The notes under the pieces were generated by a model. The model was not told the origin of the DNA. It worked only from the letters and a program-made list of their open reading frames with translations, and did no database searches. DNA of 64,000 nt from Natronorubrum tibetense GA33 (lineage in GTDB: Archaea; Halobacteriota; Halobacteria; Halobacteriales; Natrialbaceae): contig NZ_KB913017.1 in the NCBI RefSeq assembly GCF_000383975.1, positions 627,133-691,132 of the forward strand. The letters are read 5' to 3'. Shown one piece after another: positions 55,191 to 64,000 of the stretch. Within the stretch, counting starts at the first letter, position 1. The number at the start of each line of letters is the position of its first letter. A program made the position numbers and the translations under genes.

Positions 55191-56102
55191 TCAGTCCTCT
55201 TCGAGCACCAGCGTAACCGTCTCGTCGTCGCCATCTATCTCGATGTCTACTTCGTCGTCTTCGTAGCCGTCCGCACTCGCGGTGACCGTGTAGTCGCCGT
55301 CTTCGACATCGAACTCGGCTTCGCCATCGTCGGCGTCCTGTTCCTCGCTCGAGCCGAAGAGATCGGACTCCTCGAGTTTGACGGTAGCGTCGTCGATCGA
55401 ATCGCCGTCCTCGTCCTCGACGATCGCCGTCAGGGTGTGGGTCTCGTCGTCACCGTCGTCTTCCTCGAGTTCCAGCGTGACCGTTTCGTCGTCGCCGTCG
55501 ATCTCGACGTCCGTTTCGGCGTCTTCGTAACCATCCGCGCTCGCGGTGACCGTATAATCGCCGTCCTCGAGTTCGAACTCGGCCTCGCCGTCGTCGGCCG
55601 CTTGCTCCTCGCTCGAGCCGATATCGCCGTCCACCTCGACTGTGGCATCGTCGATCTCGTCGCCGTCCTCGTCCTCCACGATCGCGGTCAGGGTGTGAGT
55701 CTCGTCGTCGTCCTGATCGTCGTCGCCATTCTGATCGTCATCGTCGTCTTGCTCGTCATCGTCATCGGCGTCCTGGTCGTCTCCGTCGCCTCCGTCACCG
55801 CTATCGGAATCCCCGTCGTCCGTGTCGGAGCCGTCGTCACCGTCTCCGCCGGTCTCGTCTTCGTCGCCGTTTTCGTCGTCGGACTCCGAACCGTTGTCGT
55901 CCGAGTCGATGTCGTCGGCAGATCCTTCGGTGTCTCCCCACTCGTCGTTGACCGCACCGAGCGCGCTACCGAGAGAGGCACCGCTGGCGGCGAGTGCGAG
56001 CCCGGCCACCAGGAAGAGGATCCCGCTGACGGTGAGCAGTACCTGTACGCCGCGCTGGGCGGACCGCGTCCGTGTCGGTTGCTGGTTGACGTTGGGGCAC
56101 AT
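55191..56102 (-). CDS. Acidic membrane-anchored protein with two PEGA-like repeats
   Basis: 303 residues. An N-terminal basic stretch and one helix (GVQVLLTVSGILFLVAGLALAASGASLG) lead into a ~110-residue Asp/Glu/Gly/Ser stalk, then two ~75-residue beta domains that are near copies of each other: each begins DDETHTLTAIVEDEDGD and ends DGDDETVTL with DGDYTVTASADGYED inside, the PEGA/carboxypeptidase-regulatory-like pattern. The stalk and repeated domains point to a surface-exposed adhesive or structural role. The internal duplication is evident at DNA level too. Located between glmS and a glycosyltransferase gene. Confidence 0.82.
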   Translation of the reverse strand: MCPNVNQQPTRTRSAQRGVQVLLTVSGILFLVAGLALAASGASLGSALGAVNDEWGDTEGSADDIDSDDNGSESDDENGDEDETGGDGDDGSDTDDGDSDSGDGGDGDDQDADDDDEQDDDDDQNGDDDQDDDETHTLTAIVEDEDGDEIDDATVEVDGDIGSSEEQAADDGEAEFELEDGDYTVTASADGYEDAETDVEIDGDDETVTLELEEDDGDDETHTLTAIVEDEDGDSIDDATVKLEESDLFGSSEEQDADDGEAEFDVEDGDYTVTASADGYEDDEVDIEIDGDDETVTLVLEED

Positions 56103-56736
56103 TGTTGAAAGTAGATGAAAGTCTGAATTACGTGCTCGTCGAGTCGTCCGTTCGTGATGTCTCCGACCGCTTCACAGCCAGTCGTCGTCGGCTTGTCGTC
56201 CGACTGAGAGCCGTGCTTGCGAACTGGTTCGGTGGCGTGACTGCGGGTTGATTCGCCGAAAAGCGAACCGGAGGGGCGGTCTGTGCACGCCGGTGAGCGG
56301 AATACCCACCGCGTACGAGAGAGATGACGTTCACTACCCGTTCGTTTCGTCTTTTGGGGGTTCACTATACCGCAGATAAGACCGTTTCGTCGGGTGAAAC
56401 AGTCCGTAACGGTACTGAAGCAAGCGGAACAACGCAGGACGATATCGTCATTGGGACGGTACTCGAGGGCCGACACGCCGGCGAGGTCTCCGTCTATAGC
56501 GGCCGGGACACCGATCGACGTGGCGTCACACCGAACGTGTCGACGTGTTGTCGTCGAGCGGATCCGTCGATCCGAATGCATGAGTGGCGCTCCGCCTCGT
56601 GCGGCCCTCGAGCGGATTACGGTCGGTCAGGCCGAGGCGATCGATTTCGAATCAGGGCTGCTCTATGGCGATTATACAGAGGATAACGGTCACGGTGGAC
56701 CCGACGTGTCGCGTGGATGAGCCGTGGAGCGCGTTC
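56103..56736. other. Intergenic, no gene seen
   Basis: 634 bp between two minus-strand genes. Several short frames are open but show no haloarchaeal protein character. CTATACCGC near 56366 is TATA-like. Confidence 0.45.
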
Positions 56737-57720
56737 CTATTTCGCGAGTCGGTGGTCGTTCACCCGGTCGAACTGGGTATGAGTGATCGTGTCACGAACG
56801 GATCGAACCAGGCCGAGTGCTGACGTGCCAAGAACGGCGAAACAGCAGATCGCGAGGCTGGTGGGCGACGGGCGGTTTTTCGTGGCCTCCCACCCGTACC
56901 GAAGTGCCCGCCGTCGGTTGTCGCGCTCGATCTCCGTCCACCCCCAGGAGAGGTGTCGGTCGTACCGCAGTTGCCGTTCGATTTCTGGGTGGCGGTCGAT
57001 CTCCTCGCGGTACTTCGACCAGATCTGCCCGAAGATATCCGCGGTCCCGTCGAGTTCGAGTTGCAGGCGATCCGTCCGCTCGATCGCGGCCGCCGCCGAC
57101 ACGTTCGAGTCATGGAAGTGCCGAACGACCAGTGGCTCGTCTACGTACTCGTACTCGTACTCGCGGGCGATCCGAATCGCGTGATCCCAGTCTTCTCCGC
57201 AATCGAAATTCGTATCGTAGTCTCCGACCGTCTCGAAACAGTCGGCGCGGATCATATGACTCGAGTAGGGTTTGAGATCGAACTGCGCGAGGATCTCCGG
57301 ATAGATATCGCCGCGGATCGACGGCGTGTAGGTACCAACTGTTCGGTCGTTCTGGCGGACGAGACCACCGGTGTAGACGACGCCGCAGTCCGAATTAGCC
57401 TCCATGACGGCGAGCTGTTTTTCGACCTTCCGGGGGTCCCAGCGATCGTCGTCGTCCAGAATACAGACGTACTCGCCGTGGGCCCGCTCTATCGCTAGGT
57501 TTCTGCTCGCCGCGATTCCGAGTCGCTCGTCGTTGTAGAACGGCCGAACGCGGTCGTCGTCGTCGTACTGCTCGAGGACGGCCCGCGTCTCTTCGACGGG
57601 CGGATCGCAGACGATCACGACTTCGATCTCGTCGTGGGTCTGGGCGAGCGCTGTTTCGATTGCACCCTCGACGAACGAGTGGCGGTCGTAGGTGGGAATA
57701 ATCACGCTGACGAGCGTCAC
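56737..57720 (-). CDS. Family 2 glycosyltransferase
   Basis: 327 residues. LVSVIIPTYDRHSFVEGAI and VVIVCDPPVEETRAVL start the GT-A fold, SRNLAIERAHGEYVCILDDDDRWD holds the DxD motif, and DYDTNFDCGEDWDHAIRIAREYEYEYVDEPLVVRHFHDSN is the acceptor region. Hydrophobic stretch SLAICCFAVLGTSALGLV near the C-terminus may contact the membrane. The acidic motif and Trp-rich part match others in this island. Monocistronic; sugar unknown. Confidence 0.88.
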   Translation of the reverse strand: MTLVSVIIPTYDRHSFVEGAIETALAQTHDEIEVVIVCDPPVEETRAVLEQYDDDDRVRPFYNDERLGIAASRNLAIERAHGEYVCILDDDDRWDPRKVEKQLAVMEANSDCGVVYTGGLVRQNDRTVGTYTPSIRGDIYPEILAQFDLKPYSSHMIRADCFETVGDYDTNFDCGEDWDHAIRIAREYEYEYVDEPLVVRHFHDSNVSAAAAIERTDRLQLELDGTADIFGQIWSKYREEIDRHPEIERQLRYDRHLSWGWTEIERDNRRRALRYGWEATKNRPSPTSLAICCFAVLGTSALGLVRSVRDTITHTQFDRVNDHRLAK

Positions 57721-58069
57721 GACCGTGACTCACCCGTCGAACGTCGCTGGTGGAGAGCGGTGTGCCTACGCGCAACTGAACACATATCATGAACCATCGT
57801 CCAGGAATACTTATCCGTGAACGTGATTCTCAGGAGGTGATGAGACCTTGCTGTGGGTATCGTTCGATTTATGAACAAAGTCGGGCTAATCGACCATAAT
57901 TCGGGCGGGGACGGGACGGGACGGCCGTTCGTAGCGGGACTGCGAAACCGTCTCGAGCCAGCTACTGTGCGTCTCCGGTGACGGTCGTCTGCAGAATGCT
58001 GTCCCTACTTTTTGCGGTTCGTCCTAACTGACTGAACAACGGTCGAGACTGACATCATTTCCGATCACT
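57721..58069. other. Divergent promoter region between two glycosyltransferase genes
   Basis: No gene seen. TATA-like runs occur near 57808 (minus strand, GATAAGTATT) and several AT-rich words follow to 57900. Confidence 0.45.
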
Positions 58070-59056
58070 ATGAACGGACACAACACACACGGTGAGCCGC
58101 GAGGAAATGGCGCGGAGGGCGGGAAGTGGGCTATAGATGCGGGCGAGTGGCCGCAGGTGTCGGTCGTCGTCCCCGTCTACAACGATCCGACGGGGCTCCG
58201 GGATACGCTCGATTCGCTGGTCGAACAGACGTATCCGACCGACGCCCACGAGGTGCTCGTCGTCGACAACGGTTCGACGGACGAAACGCCGACCGTCGCG
58301 AGGGAGTTCGCAGACGAGTACGAACAGATAACCGCTCTCGCTGAGGACGAGGTCCAGAGCTCCTACGCGGCGCGAAACAAGGGCATCGAGCACGCGAGCG
58401 GTGAGATCCTCGCGTTCGTCGACGCGGACATGACCGCCGGGGACGAGTGGCTCGTCGACGCCGTCGACGCGTTCGAACGGGCCGATGCCGAGTACGTGGG
58501 CTGTAACGTCGAGATGGTGCCCTCCGAGGACGGCGACTCGCTGGCGGAACGGTACAACTTGCAGACCGGGTTTCCCATCGATCACTTCGTCGAGAATCTC
58601 GGGTTCGCACCGACGTGTTGCCTACTCGTCCACCGATCCGTGATCGACGACGTCGGACCGTTCGACTCGCGGCTGCTCTCCGGCGGAGACCGGGAGTTCG
58701 GTCACCGAGTTCGCGACTCCGGCCGAGAGCTCCAGTTCGCACCGGACGCGACGATCTACCACCCGACGCGGTCGACGGCCGACGCAATTTTGCGAAAGTC
58801 GCGACGCGTCGGCCGCGGCGTCTACCAGCTACGCGCGTTCCACCCCGATCGATACGACAGTGCGGTTCCGGTCGCGCTCAATCCCGTTCCGTACCTTCCG
58901 CCGCGACCCGACCGAGTCCGCAGCGTCGACGGCTGGAACGAACTCTCTCGCCGGGAAAAAGCGGGCTTTTACCTGCTGTCCTACGCACGCGGGATCTGCA
59001 ACGGGTTAGGTCGGCTCGAGGAGACGGCCCGGAGACGCGCGAGCGCGTTGCGGTGA
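58070..59056 (+). CDS. Family 2 glycosyltransferase
   Basis: 328 residues. VSVVVPVYNDPTGLRDTLDSL, VLVVDNGSTDETPTVARE and ILAFVDADMTAGDEWL (DxD in VDADM) are the GT-A core; GPFDSRLLSGGDREFGHRVRDSG is the catalytic acceptor region. The N-terminal ~27 residues are a variable leader. The C-terminal part (PRPDRVRSVDGWNELSRREKAGFYLLSYARGICNGLGRLE) is a helical extension typical of polysaccharide-synthesis transferases. Convergent with the FkbM gene. Confidence 0.88.
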   Translation: MNGHNTHGEPRGNGAEGGKWAIDAGEWPQVSVVVPVYNDPTGLRDTLDSLVEQTYPTDAHEVLVVDNGSTDETPTVAREFADEYEQITALAEDEVQSSYAARNKGIEHASGEILAFVDADMTAGDEWLVDAVDAFERADAEYVGCNVEMVPSEDGDSLAERYNLQTGFPIDHFVENLGFAPTCCLLVHRSVIDDVGPFDSRLLSGGDREFGHRVRDSGRELQFAPDATIYHPTRSTADAILRKSRRVGRGVYQLRAFHPDRYDSAVPVALNPVPYLPPRPDRVRSVDGWNELSRREKAGFYLLSYARGICNGLGRLEETARRRASALR

Positions 59057-59153
59057 GTTCGGGCCGAGGCTCGAACGCCACTCACGTCGATTGGTGTGTA
59101 CCGTCGCCTCGCGGCGATTCCTCGACGCGAGCGTACTCGAAGAGATCGTCGAC

Positions 59154-60227
59154 TTACTTCCGTGCGATTAGTTCGATCGAGTGATCGCTCTCGGCCATCG
59201 CCCGTCGAAGGTCGTCGAAGGTCTCGACGCCGCACTCGAGGCCGTGCCAGCGTCGCGCGTCCGACACCCCGGCGGCGGCGTCCGTCCGAACCGCCGAGAC
59301 GACCTCGAACCCGTTCGCTGCGAAGCGTTCGACGACCGCCGCCTTCGATTCCGGCGAGAGATCGAGCGGGTGCAGTTCGACGTAGACGACCGTCGGCCCT
59401 GGCGCTTCCAGGACGTCGGTCAGGCCCTCGAGCACCGCGGACTCGTACCCCTCGACGTCGAACCGGACGACGTTGATCGAGGCGGGCTCGATGTCGCAGT
59501 CAGTGAGATACCGATTTCCGGTGGTCTGTTCGACCGAGATCGTCTCGCGCTCGGCGTCCTCGAGCGTCGTTGTCGACGAGGCGCTGTCCGCTGCCGACGA
59601 AACGCCGTCCGCCGCTGCGGAGCTTGCGCGAACCTGGTGTTGGTTCGAGTGCGTACTCAACTCCATCTCGACTGTCCGCTGCTCGTCGCCGAAGGCGAGT
59701 TGATCGACATCCGCGAGGTGGGCGTACCCGTTACGCTCGAGATTATGCTCGAGGAGGGCGACGTTCGACGGAATCGGTTCGACCGCGTGGATCCGCGCCC
59801 GGTCGCCGAGGATTCCGGCTTCCATGGTACTGAAGTAGCCGATGTTCGCGCCCACCTCGAGGACGCAAACGGGGCCGTCGACGGTCGCCGCGAGGCGCTC
59901 GAGTTCGCGCTCGAAGACCGTCGACGAGCGGTACTCGTGGACGCCGTAGGCGAGCAGCGTCCGCGAGATGCCGGCGTCGGTGGTGTCGACGACCAGCTCG
60001 TGATCACCGACTGAAAGGGCCTGGTAGCGTCGGTCCTCGAGTCGGAACGCATAGTAGGGGTTTCGTCCGGTCGCCAGTTCTGCCACCGAGCCGACGGCCG
60101 CACCGATTCGACCGGTGCGCAGGAGGCGGCCCAGCTTTCGGGCTTCCAGACCCAGATACTGTGCGATCTGCGGTGCGTCGTCGAGCACCGACCGGACGCG
60201 TTTCGCGGACGTACGTGTCGCAGTCAT
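59154..60227 (-). CDS. FkbM-family SAM-dependent methyltransferase
   Basis: 357 residues. VCVLEVGANIGYFSTMEAG is the SAM-binding motif I, HAVEPIPSNVALLEHNLERNG motif II, and INVVRFDVEGYESAVLEGL the FkbM signature with the acidic residue of the active site. VVYVELHPLDLS and CGVETFDDLRRAM complete the domain. An N-terminal ~100-residue helical part precedes the catalytic domain. FkbM enzymes O-methylate sugars and polyketides; here the setting suggests a glycan hydroxyl. Confidence 0.88.
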   Translation of the reverse strand: MTATRTSAKRVRSVLDDAPQIAQYLGLEARKLGRLLRTGRIGAAVGSVAELATGRNPYYAFRLEDRRYQALSVGDHELVVDTTDAGISRTLLAYGVHEYRSSTVFERELERLAATVDGPVCVLEVGANIGYFSTMEAGILGDRARIHAVEPIPSNVALLEHNLERNGYAHLADVDQLAFGDEQRTVEMELSTHSNQHQVRASSAAADGVSSAADSASSTTTLEDAERETISVEQTTGNRYLTDCDIEPASINVVRFDVEGYESAVLEGLTDVLEAPGPTVVYVELHPLDLSPESKAAVVERFAANGFEVVSAVRTDAAAGVSDARRWHGLECGVETFDDLRRAMAESDHSIELIARK

Positions 60228-60453
60228 CGGTCCAGTGGGGCAGGTTGCCGCGTCGGTCGAGTACCCGTTCCTGAGTCACCCATCACTAGTTCGATCTAGT
60301 TCACGAACGCGGATAAGTCTCGAGACGGCTTTCGGTTCGTGAGAGTGGCTCTCGATCGGACTCGAGAGCGACTCAGCGACCGCTCGGCACACAACCCGAA
60401 GCGGAGAACAGCTACGCGAACCGCGACGATAGTCTGTTGAGCCTGATCGATTA

Positions 60454-61152
60454 TCAGTCGTCGAACGGCCCGCCATCGTCGAACGGCCCGCCATCGTCGA
60501 ACGGACTGTCTGGTCCGTCATCATCGAACGGCCCGCCATCGTCGAACGGACTGTCTGGTCCGTCATCGTCGAAGGGGCCGCCGTCGTCGAAGGGGCCGCC
60601 ATCGTCATCGGCGTCGTCGGGAACGTCGTCCCCACCGCCCCCACCATCGGTACCGTCGTCACCGGTATCGTCGTTGGCGTCGTCCTCACCTTCGACATCG
60701 TCGAACGGACTTTCGGGTTCGTCGGGCCCGTCATCGTCATCCTGTCCGGGCGGGCCGTCGTCGTCCTGTCCAGGCGGCCCGTCACCGCCCGGCCCCGGTG
60801 GATCGTCATCGTCGTCCGAATCGTCTGGCGATTCGGCCTCGTTCGGTTCGTCCGCATTCGACTCGTCGTCGGATTCGAGGTCCGAATCGGTCGACTCGTT
60901 GTCGGCCGATTCGTTGTCATCGGAGTCATCGTCGGGATTGAGATCGGTCGACGGCGTCTCGGTAGTCGAGTCGTTCACCGGCGACTCCTCCGAGGATTCC
61001 TCACCCGGGCCGAGCATTCCCGGACCCATGCTGGGAATGAACACCATCGCGAGCGCTCCGAACGTGAGCAAAACGATGAGGACGGTCACGAGCAACGTCG
61101 ACGCTGGCGGTATCGAATCATCGTCCGGGGCCGGATCGTCTGAACGAGCCAT
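60454..61152 (-). CDS. Membrane-anchored, extremely acidic repeat protein
   Basis: 232 residues from ATG 61152. A short N-terminal acidic stretch and one helix (STLLVTVLIVLLTFGALAMVF) precede ~190 residues almost entirely of Asp, Glu, Gly, Ser and Pro. The C-terminus is made of repeats: GGPFDD hexads and a 15-residue unit (GPFDDDGPDSPFDDG) present twice, both visible as 18- and 45-nt tandem repeats in the DNA (60457-60612). Low-complexity acidic tails may bind cations or hold water at the cell surface. Divergent from leuS. Confidence 0.78.
   Translation of the reverse strand: MARSDDPAPDDDSIPPASTLLVTVLIVLLTFGALAMVFIPSMGPGMLGPGEESSEESPVNDSTTETPSTDLNPDDDSDDNESADNESTDSDLESDDESNADEPNEAESPDDSDDDDDPPGPGGDGPPGQDDDGPPGQDDDDGPDEPESPFDDVEGEDDANDDTGDDGTDGGGGGDDVPDDADDDGGPFDDGGPFDDDGPDSPFDDGGPFDDDGPDSPFDDGGPFDDGGPFDD
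60457..60612. repeat. In-frame tandem repeats (18- and 45-nt units)
   Basis: The 3' end of the acidic protein gene consists of an 18-nt unit (GTCGAACGGCCCGCCATC) and a 45-nt unit present twice. Both are multiples of three, so copy number can change without breaking the frame. Confidence 0.85.
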
Positions 61153-61371
61153 TCGATCGTTTCTTTTCAGCCCGACAGGCTTTGTTAATCCCAGCCCACA
61201 TCGATTGTCGACGGCCCGTGCGATCAGTATCGAAAGGATTCGATCCTCGCGAGAACGCGACAGCGGGTGCTGGCGAAAGGCTCGCACTGCCGCGCGGGTG
61301 GACGGTCGGTCTCGATGGCCGAACAATGATATAGCCGGCTCACCCACTATTCGCCAAGAACGCCCGCTACA

Positions 61372-64000
61372 ATGACGAAACACTACGATCACGCGCAGGT
61401 CCAGGAGTTCTGGCAGTACGTCTGGGAGCGCGACGACGTTTACACGTTGGCCGAGAACGCCGAAGACCCGACCTACGTGCTCGGGATGTTTCCGTACACC
61501 TCCGGGACGCTCCACATGGGGCACGTTCGAAACTACGCGATCACTGACGCCTACGCTCGGTATCGCCGGATGCAGGGCGACGATGTCCTCCATCCGATGG
61601 GGTGGGACGCGTTCGGTCTCCCCGCAGAAAACGCCGCGTTCGAGCGCAAGACCGATCCTCGATCGTGGACCGAGGCGTGTATTCGTCGCATGCGCGAGGA
61701 ACTCGAGACCATGGGCTTTGGCTACGACTGGTCCCGAGAGATCACCACCTGCGAGCCGGACTACTACCGGTGGAATCAGTGGCTGTTCAAGCGCCTCTAC
61801 GAGGCGGGCTTCGTCGAGTACGAGGCCGCGTCGGTCAACTGGTGTCCCGACTGCGAGACGGTGCTTGCGGAGGCTCAGGTCGAGGAACACGAGGTCGAAC
61901 GAAGTGAGACCTCGGGAAGAGCGAGCGGCGAAGCCGCGAGCCGCGAGCACCAACGGAGTGAGACCTCGGAAATAGCGGGCGATGAGGGCTCGAGTCACGA
62001 CCACGAGCGAGTCTGCTGGCGCTGTGAGACCCCCGTCGACCGGCGCGAACTCGACCAGTGGTTCTTTACGATCACCGACTACGCCGAGGAGCTTCACGAC
62101 GATCTCGAGGACCTCGAGGGATGGCCCGACGGCGTCCGCGAGATCCAGCGCAACTGGATCGGCCGTCAGGAAGGGTGTCGGATCACGTTCGAAGTCGACG
62201 ACTACACTGGGGGATCGGTCGACGTCTTCAGCACCCGACCGGAGACGGTCTATGGCGCCACGTATCTCGCCGTCTCGCCGGGCCACGACCTCGCGCGGGA
62301 ACTCGCCGAGACGGACGACGCCGTCGCGGAGTACGTCGACACGGTTCGCGAACAGGATCCCAGCGAGGTCGGGTTCGCCGGCGTCGAGACGGACGCGACG
62401 GCGATCCATCCGCTCACCGACGAGGAACTGCCAGTTTACGTCGCCGGCTACGTCCTCGAGGACGTCGGCACCGGGGCCGTGATGGGCGTCCCCGCACACA
62501 ACGAGCGCGACCACACGTTCGCCGCGGAGCACGACCTCCCGATCGAACGGGTCGTCCTTCCCAGTACCCCGGACAAACGTACCAGCCTCGAGGACGGCCC
62601 CTACACCGACGACGGTATTCTCGAGCACAGCGGCGAGTACGACGGGCTCGAGAGCGAGGTCGTCCGCGAACGGGTCGTCGCCGAGCACGACGCGCTAACA
62701 GAAGACGTCACCTACCGCCTGCGCGACTGGCTGATCTCCCGGCAGCGCTACTGGGGGACGCCGATCCCGGTCGTCCACTGCGAGGACTGCGGACACGTCC
62801 TCGTGCCCGACGAGGAACTGCCGGTCGAACTGCCCGAGTTTGTCCGGACGACGGGGAACCCGCTCGAGGCCCACGACTCATTCCGCAAAGCGGAGTGTCC
62901 CGACTGCGGCGGGCCGGCCCGGCGCGAGACGGACACGATGGACACGTTCGTCGACTCCTCGTGGTACTTCCTGCGATTTCTCTCGCCGCACCTCGAGGAC
63001 GCCCCCTTCGACACCGATCTGGCCGACGAGTGGCTGCCGGTCGATGTCTATGTCGGCGGCGAGGAACACGCCATTCTCCACCTGCTCTACACGCGATTCT
63101 TCACGAAAGCGCTGGCCGATCTGGACCTGCTCGATCGGCGCGAACCGATTACGGAACTCAAGAGTCAGGGGACGGTGTTGTACGACGGCGAGAAGATGTC
63201 CAGTTCGAAGGGGAACGTCGTCGCCCCACAGGAGTACGGCGCGGAGACGACGCGGCTGTTCGTTCTCTCGGCGGCCCACCCCGAACAGGACTTCGAGTGG
63301 ACCGCGAACAACGTCCGCGGCGCCTACGATCTCCAGCAGACGCTGTACGGCATGGCTACCGCGTTCGTCGAGGAGGGCGACACGCGGGTCGAGCGGTTGG
63401 ATCACGACGAGTACATCGCCCGCGAGATTGACCGAACGATCGCCGCGGTCACCGAGGAGTACGACCGATTCCGGTTTCACCGGGCGGCCACGGAGATCCA
63501 GGAACTGGCTCGAGTGCTTCGACGGTACCGCGAGTACGACAGACCACACGGCGAGGTCTACCGCCGCGGGCTGTTGGCACTGGCCGCGCTGATCGCGCCG
63601 ATGGCACCGCACCTCGGCGAGGAGTGCTGGAACAAACTCCGAGGCGACGGGCTGGTCGTCGAAGCCGATTGGCCCGAACCCGCGGACGACCTTGAGGAGT
63701 ACCGGCGTGAACGCCAACTCGTCGAGACCACTCTTGCGGACGTTCGGGATATCGTCGATACCGCGGCGATCGACGATCCGGAGCGAATCGAACTCGTCGT
63801 CGCTCCGGCGTGGAAGTACGAGGTGCTCCGGATCGCGGCCGACCGCGCCGACGATGAGCGCGCGGACGGCGATTCCGGGTCGCTCGTCGATCAGGTCCTC
63901 GAGACCGACGCCGTAGCCGAACTCGAGGTCGACCGCGAAACCGTCGCGACGTTCGTCGCCGATTTGGCCGGCCGCGACGACCGAGCGGATTTCGAGTACG
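61372..64000 (+). CDS. leuS: Leucyl-tRNA synthetase, bacterial-type; 3' end outside window
   Basis: Charges tRNA-Leu. The first 876 codons are present. The N-terminus MFPYTSGTLHMGHVRNYAITDAYARY is the class I HIGH region (HMGH at 48-51) in its bacterial LeuRS form, continued by MGWDAFGLPAENAAFERKTDP. KMSSSKGN (608-615) is the KMSKS loop. The editing domain (STRPETVYGATYLAVSPGHDL; YVLEDVGTGAVMGVPAHNERD) is present. The first zinc knuckles (NWCPDCETVLAEAQV, CWRCETPV) are separated by an insertion of about 40 residues (about 170-213) with a repeated RSETS motif. Haloarchaea are known to carry bacterial-type LeuRS; some have two copies. The insertion is unusual for the family. Confidence 0.93.
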   Translation, partial: MTKHYDHAQVQEFWQYVWERDDVYTLAENAEDPTYVLGMFPYTSGTLHMGHVRNYAITDAYARYRRMQGDDVLHPMGWDAFGLPAENAAFERKTDPRSWTEACIRRMREELETMGFGYDWSREITTCEPDYYRWNQWLFKRLYEAGFVEYEAASVNWCPDCETVLAEAQVEEHEVERSETSGRASGEAASREHQRSETSEIAGDEGSSHDHERVCWRCETPVDRRELDQWFFTITDYAEELHDDLEDLEGWPDGVREIQRNWIGRQEGCRITFEVDDYTGGSVDVFSTRPETVYGATYLAVSPGHDLARELAETDDAVAEYVDTVREQDPSEVGFAGVETDATAIHPLTDEELPVYVAGYVLEDVGTGAVMGVPAHNERDHTFAAEHDLPIERVVLPSTPDKRTSLEDGPYTDDGILEHSGEYDGLESEVVRERVVAEHDALTEDVTYRLRDWLISRQRYWGTPIPVVHCEDCGHVLVPDEELPVELPEFVRTTGNPLEAHDSFRKAECPDCGGPARRETDTMDTFVDSSWYFLRFLSPHLEDAPFDTDLADEWLPVDVYVGGEEHAILHLLYTRFFTKALADLDLLDRREPITELKSQGTVLYDGEKMSSSKGNVVAPQEYGAETTRLFVLSAAHPEQDFEWTANNVRGAYDLQQTLYGMATAFVEEGDTRVERLDHDEYIAREIDRTIAAVTEEYDRFRFHRAATEIQELARVLRRYREYDRPHGEVYRRGLLALAALIAPMAPHLGEECWNKLRGDGLVVEADWPEPADDLEEYRRERQLVETTLADVRDIVDTAAIDDPERIELVVAPAWKYEVLRIAADRADDERADGDSGSLVDQVLETDAVAELEVDRETVATFVADLAGRDDRADFEY

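Noticed and set aside
60454-62688. 744-codon minus-strand frame that extends the acidic protein into leuS
   Set aside because: Only the part from 61152 down has sensible composition with a membrane anchor; the rest is antisense to leuS.

Overview
The window is a piece of a halophilic archaeal (Haloarchaea) chromosome, most likely from the Natrialba/Natrinema/Natronorubrum group; that placement is an inference from protein style, not a database result. The reasons are high GC, very acidic proteins (Asp/Glu-rich, few Lys), TATA-box promoters with very short leaders, many Tat signal peptides with lipoboxes, ATGA/GTGA start-stop overlaps, and haloarchaeal families (bacterio-opsin-activator-type HTH proteins, DUF7344-like winged helices, an F420-dependent oxidoreductase relative, IS200/IS605-type remnants).

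Region 1 (1-6.5 kb): a molybdenum CO dehydrogenase operon (coxG-coxM-coxS-coxL, minus strand). CoxL carries the AYRCSFR signature of true form I CO dehydrogenase. Divergent moeA-mocA make and cytidylate the molybdenum cofactor, so enzyme and cofactor supply share one promoter region containing a TGCAC-TAT-GTGCA palindrome.

Region 2 (6.5-23 kb): mostly housekeeping: AbrB-like and winged-helix small proteins, a squalene/phytoene synthase, an NAD(P)-binding reductase-like protein, acyl-CoA dehydrogenase, PadR-type regulator, membrane metalloprotease, a broken zinc-finger gene beside a 26-bp x 5 tandem repeat, heme O synthase with a CtaA-like N-terminus, a DsbA-like lipoprotein, a two-RCK ion channel, aldo/keto reductase, GrpB-like protein, an F420 oxidoreductase truncated by an IS200/IS605-type remnant, and an ABC-2 exporter.

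Region 3 (23-26 kb): tRNA-Gln(UUG) flanked by partial copies of itself and followed by a 5'-truncated GNAT gene (a scar of recombination at the tRNA), then two regulators and a second insertion-sequence remnant.

Region 4 (26-60 kb): a large surface-polysaccharide/glycan island. It holds a Tat-exported beta-helix protein, a Wzx-type flippase, at least five glycosyltransferases, a sugar-transfer-associated ATP-grasp enzyme, an asparagine-synthase-like amidotransferase without the Cys nucleophile, two deacetylase-like Tat lipoproteins (one with metal ligands, one apparently without), an exported M14 deacylase with a PKD domain, a nucleotide-sugar dehydrogenase, a DUF354 protein, a multi-span GT-C protein, an FkbM methyltransferase, GlmS for amino-sugar supply and acidic surface proteins. 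Several winged-helix proteins with C-terminal membrane helices lie inside or beside it. Together the genes suggest synthesis, export and modification of an amino-sugar/uronic-acid polymer; the product is unknown.

Region 5 (60-64 kb): an extremely acidic membrane-anchored repeat protein divergent from a bacterial-type leucyl-tRNA synthetase (cut by the window end) with a low-complexity insertion in its zinc domain.
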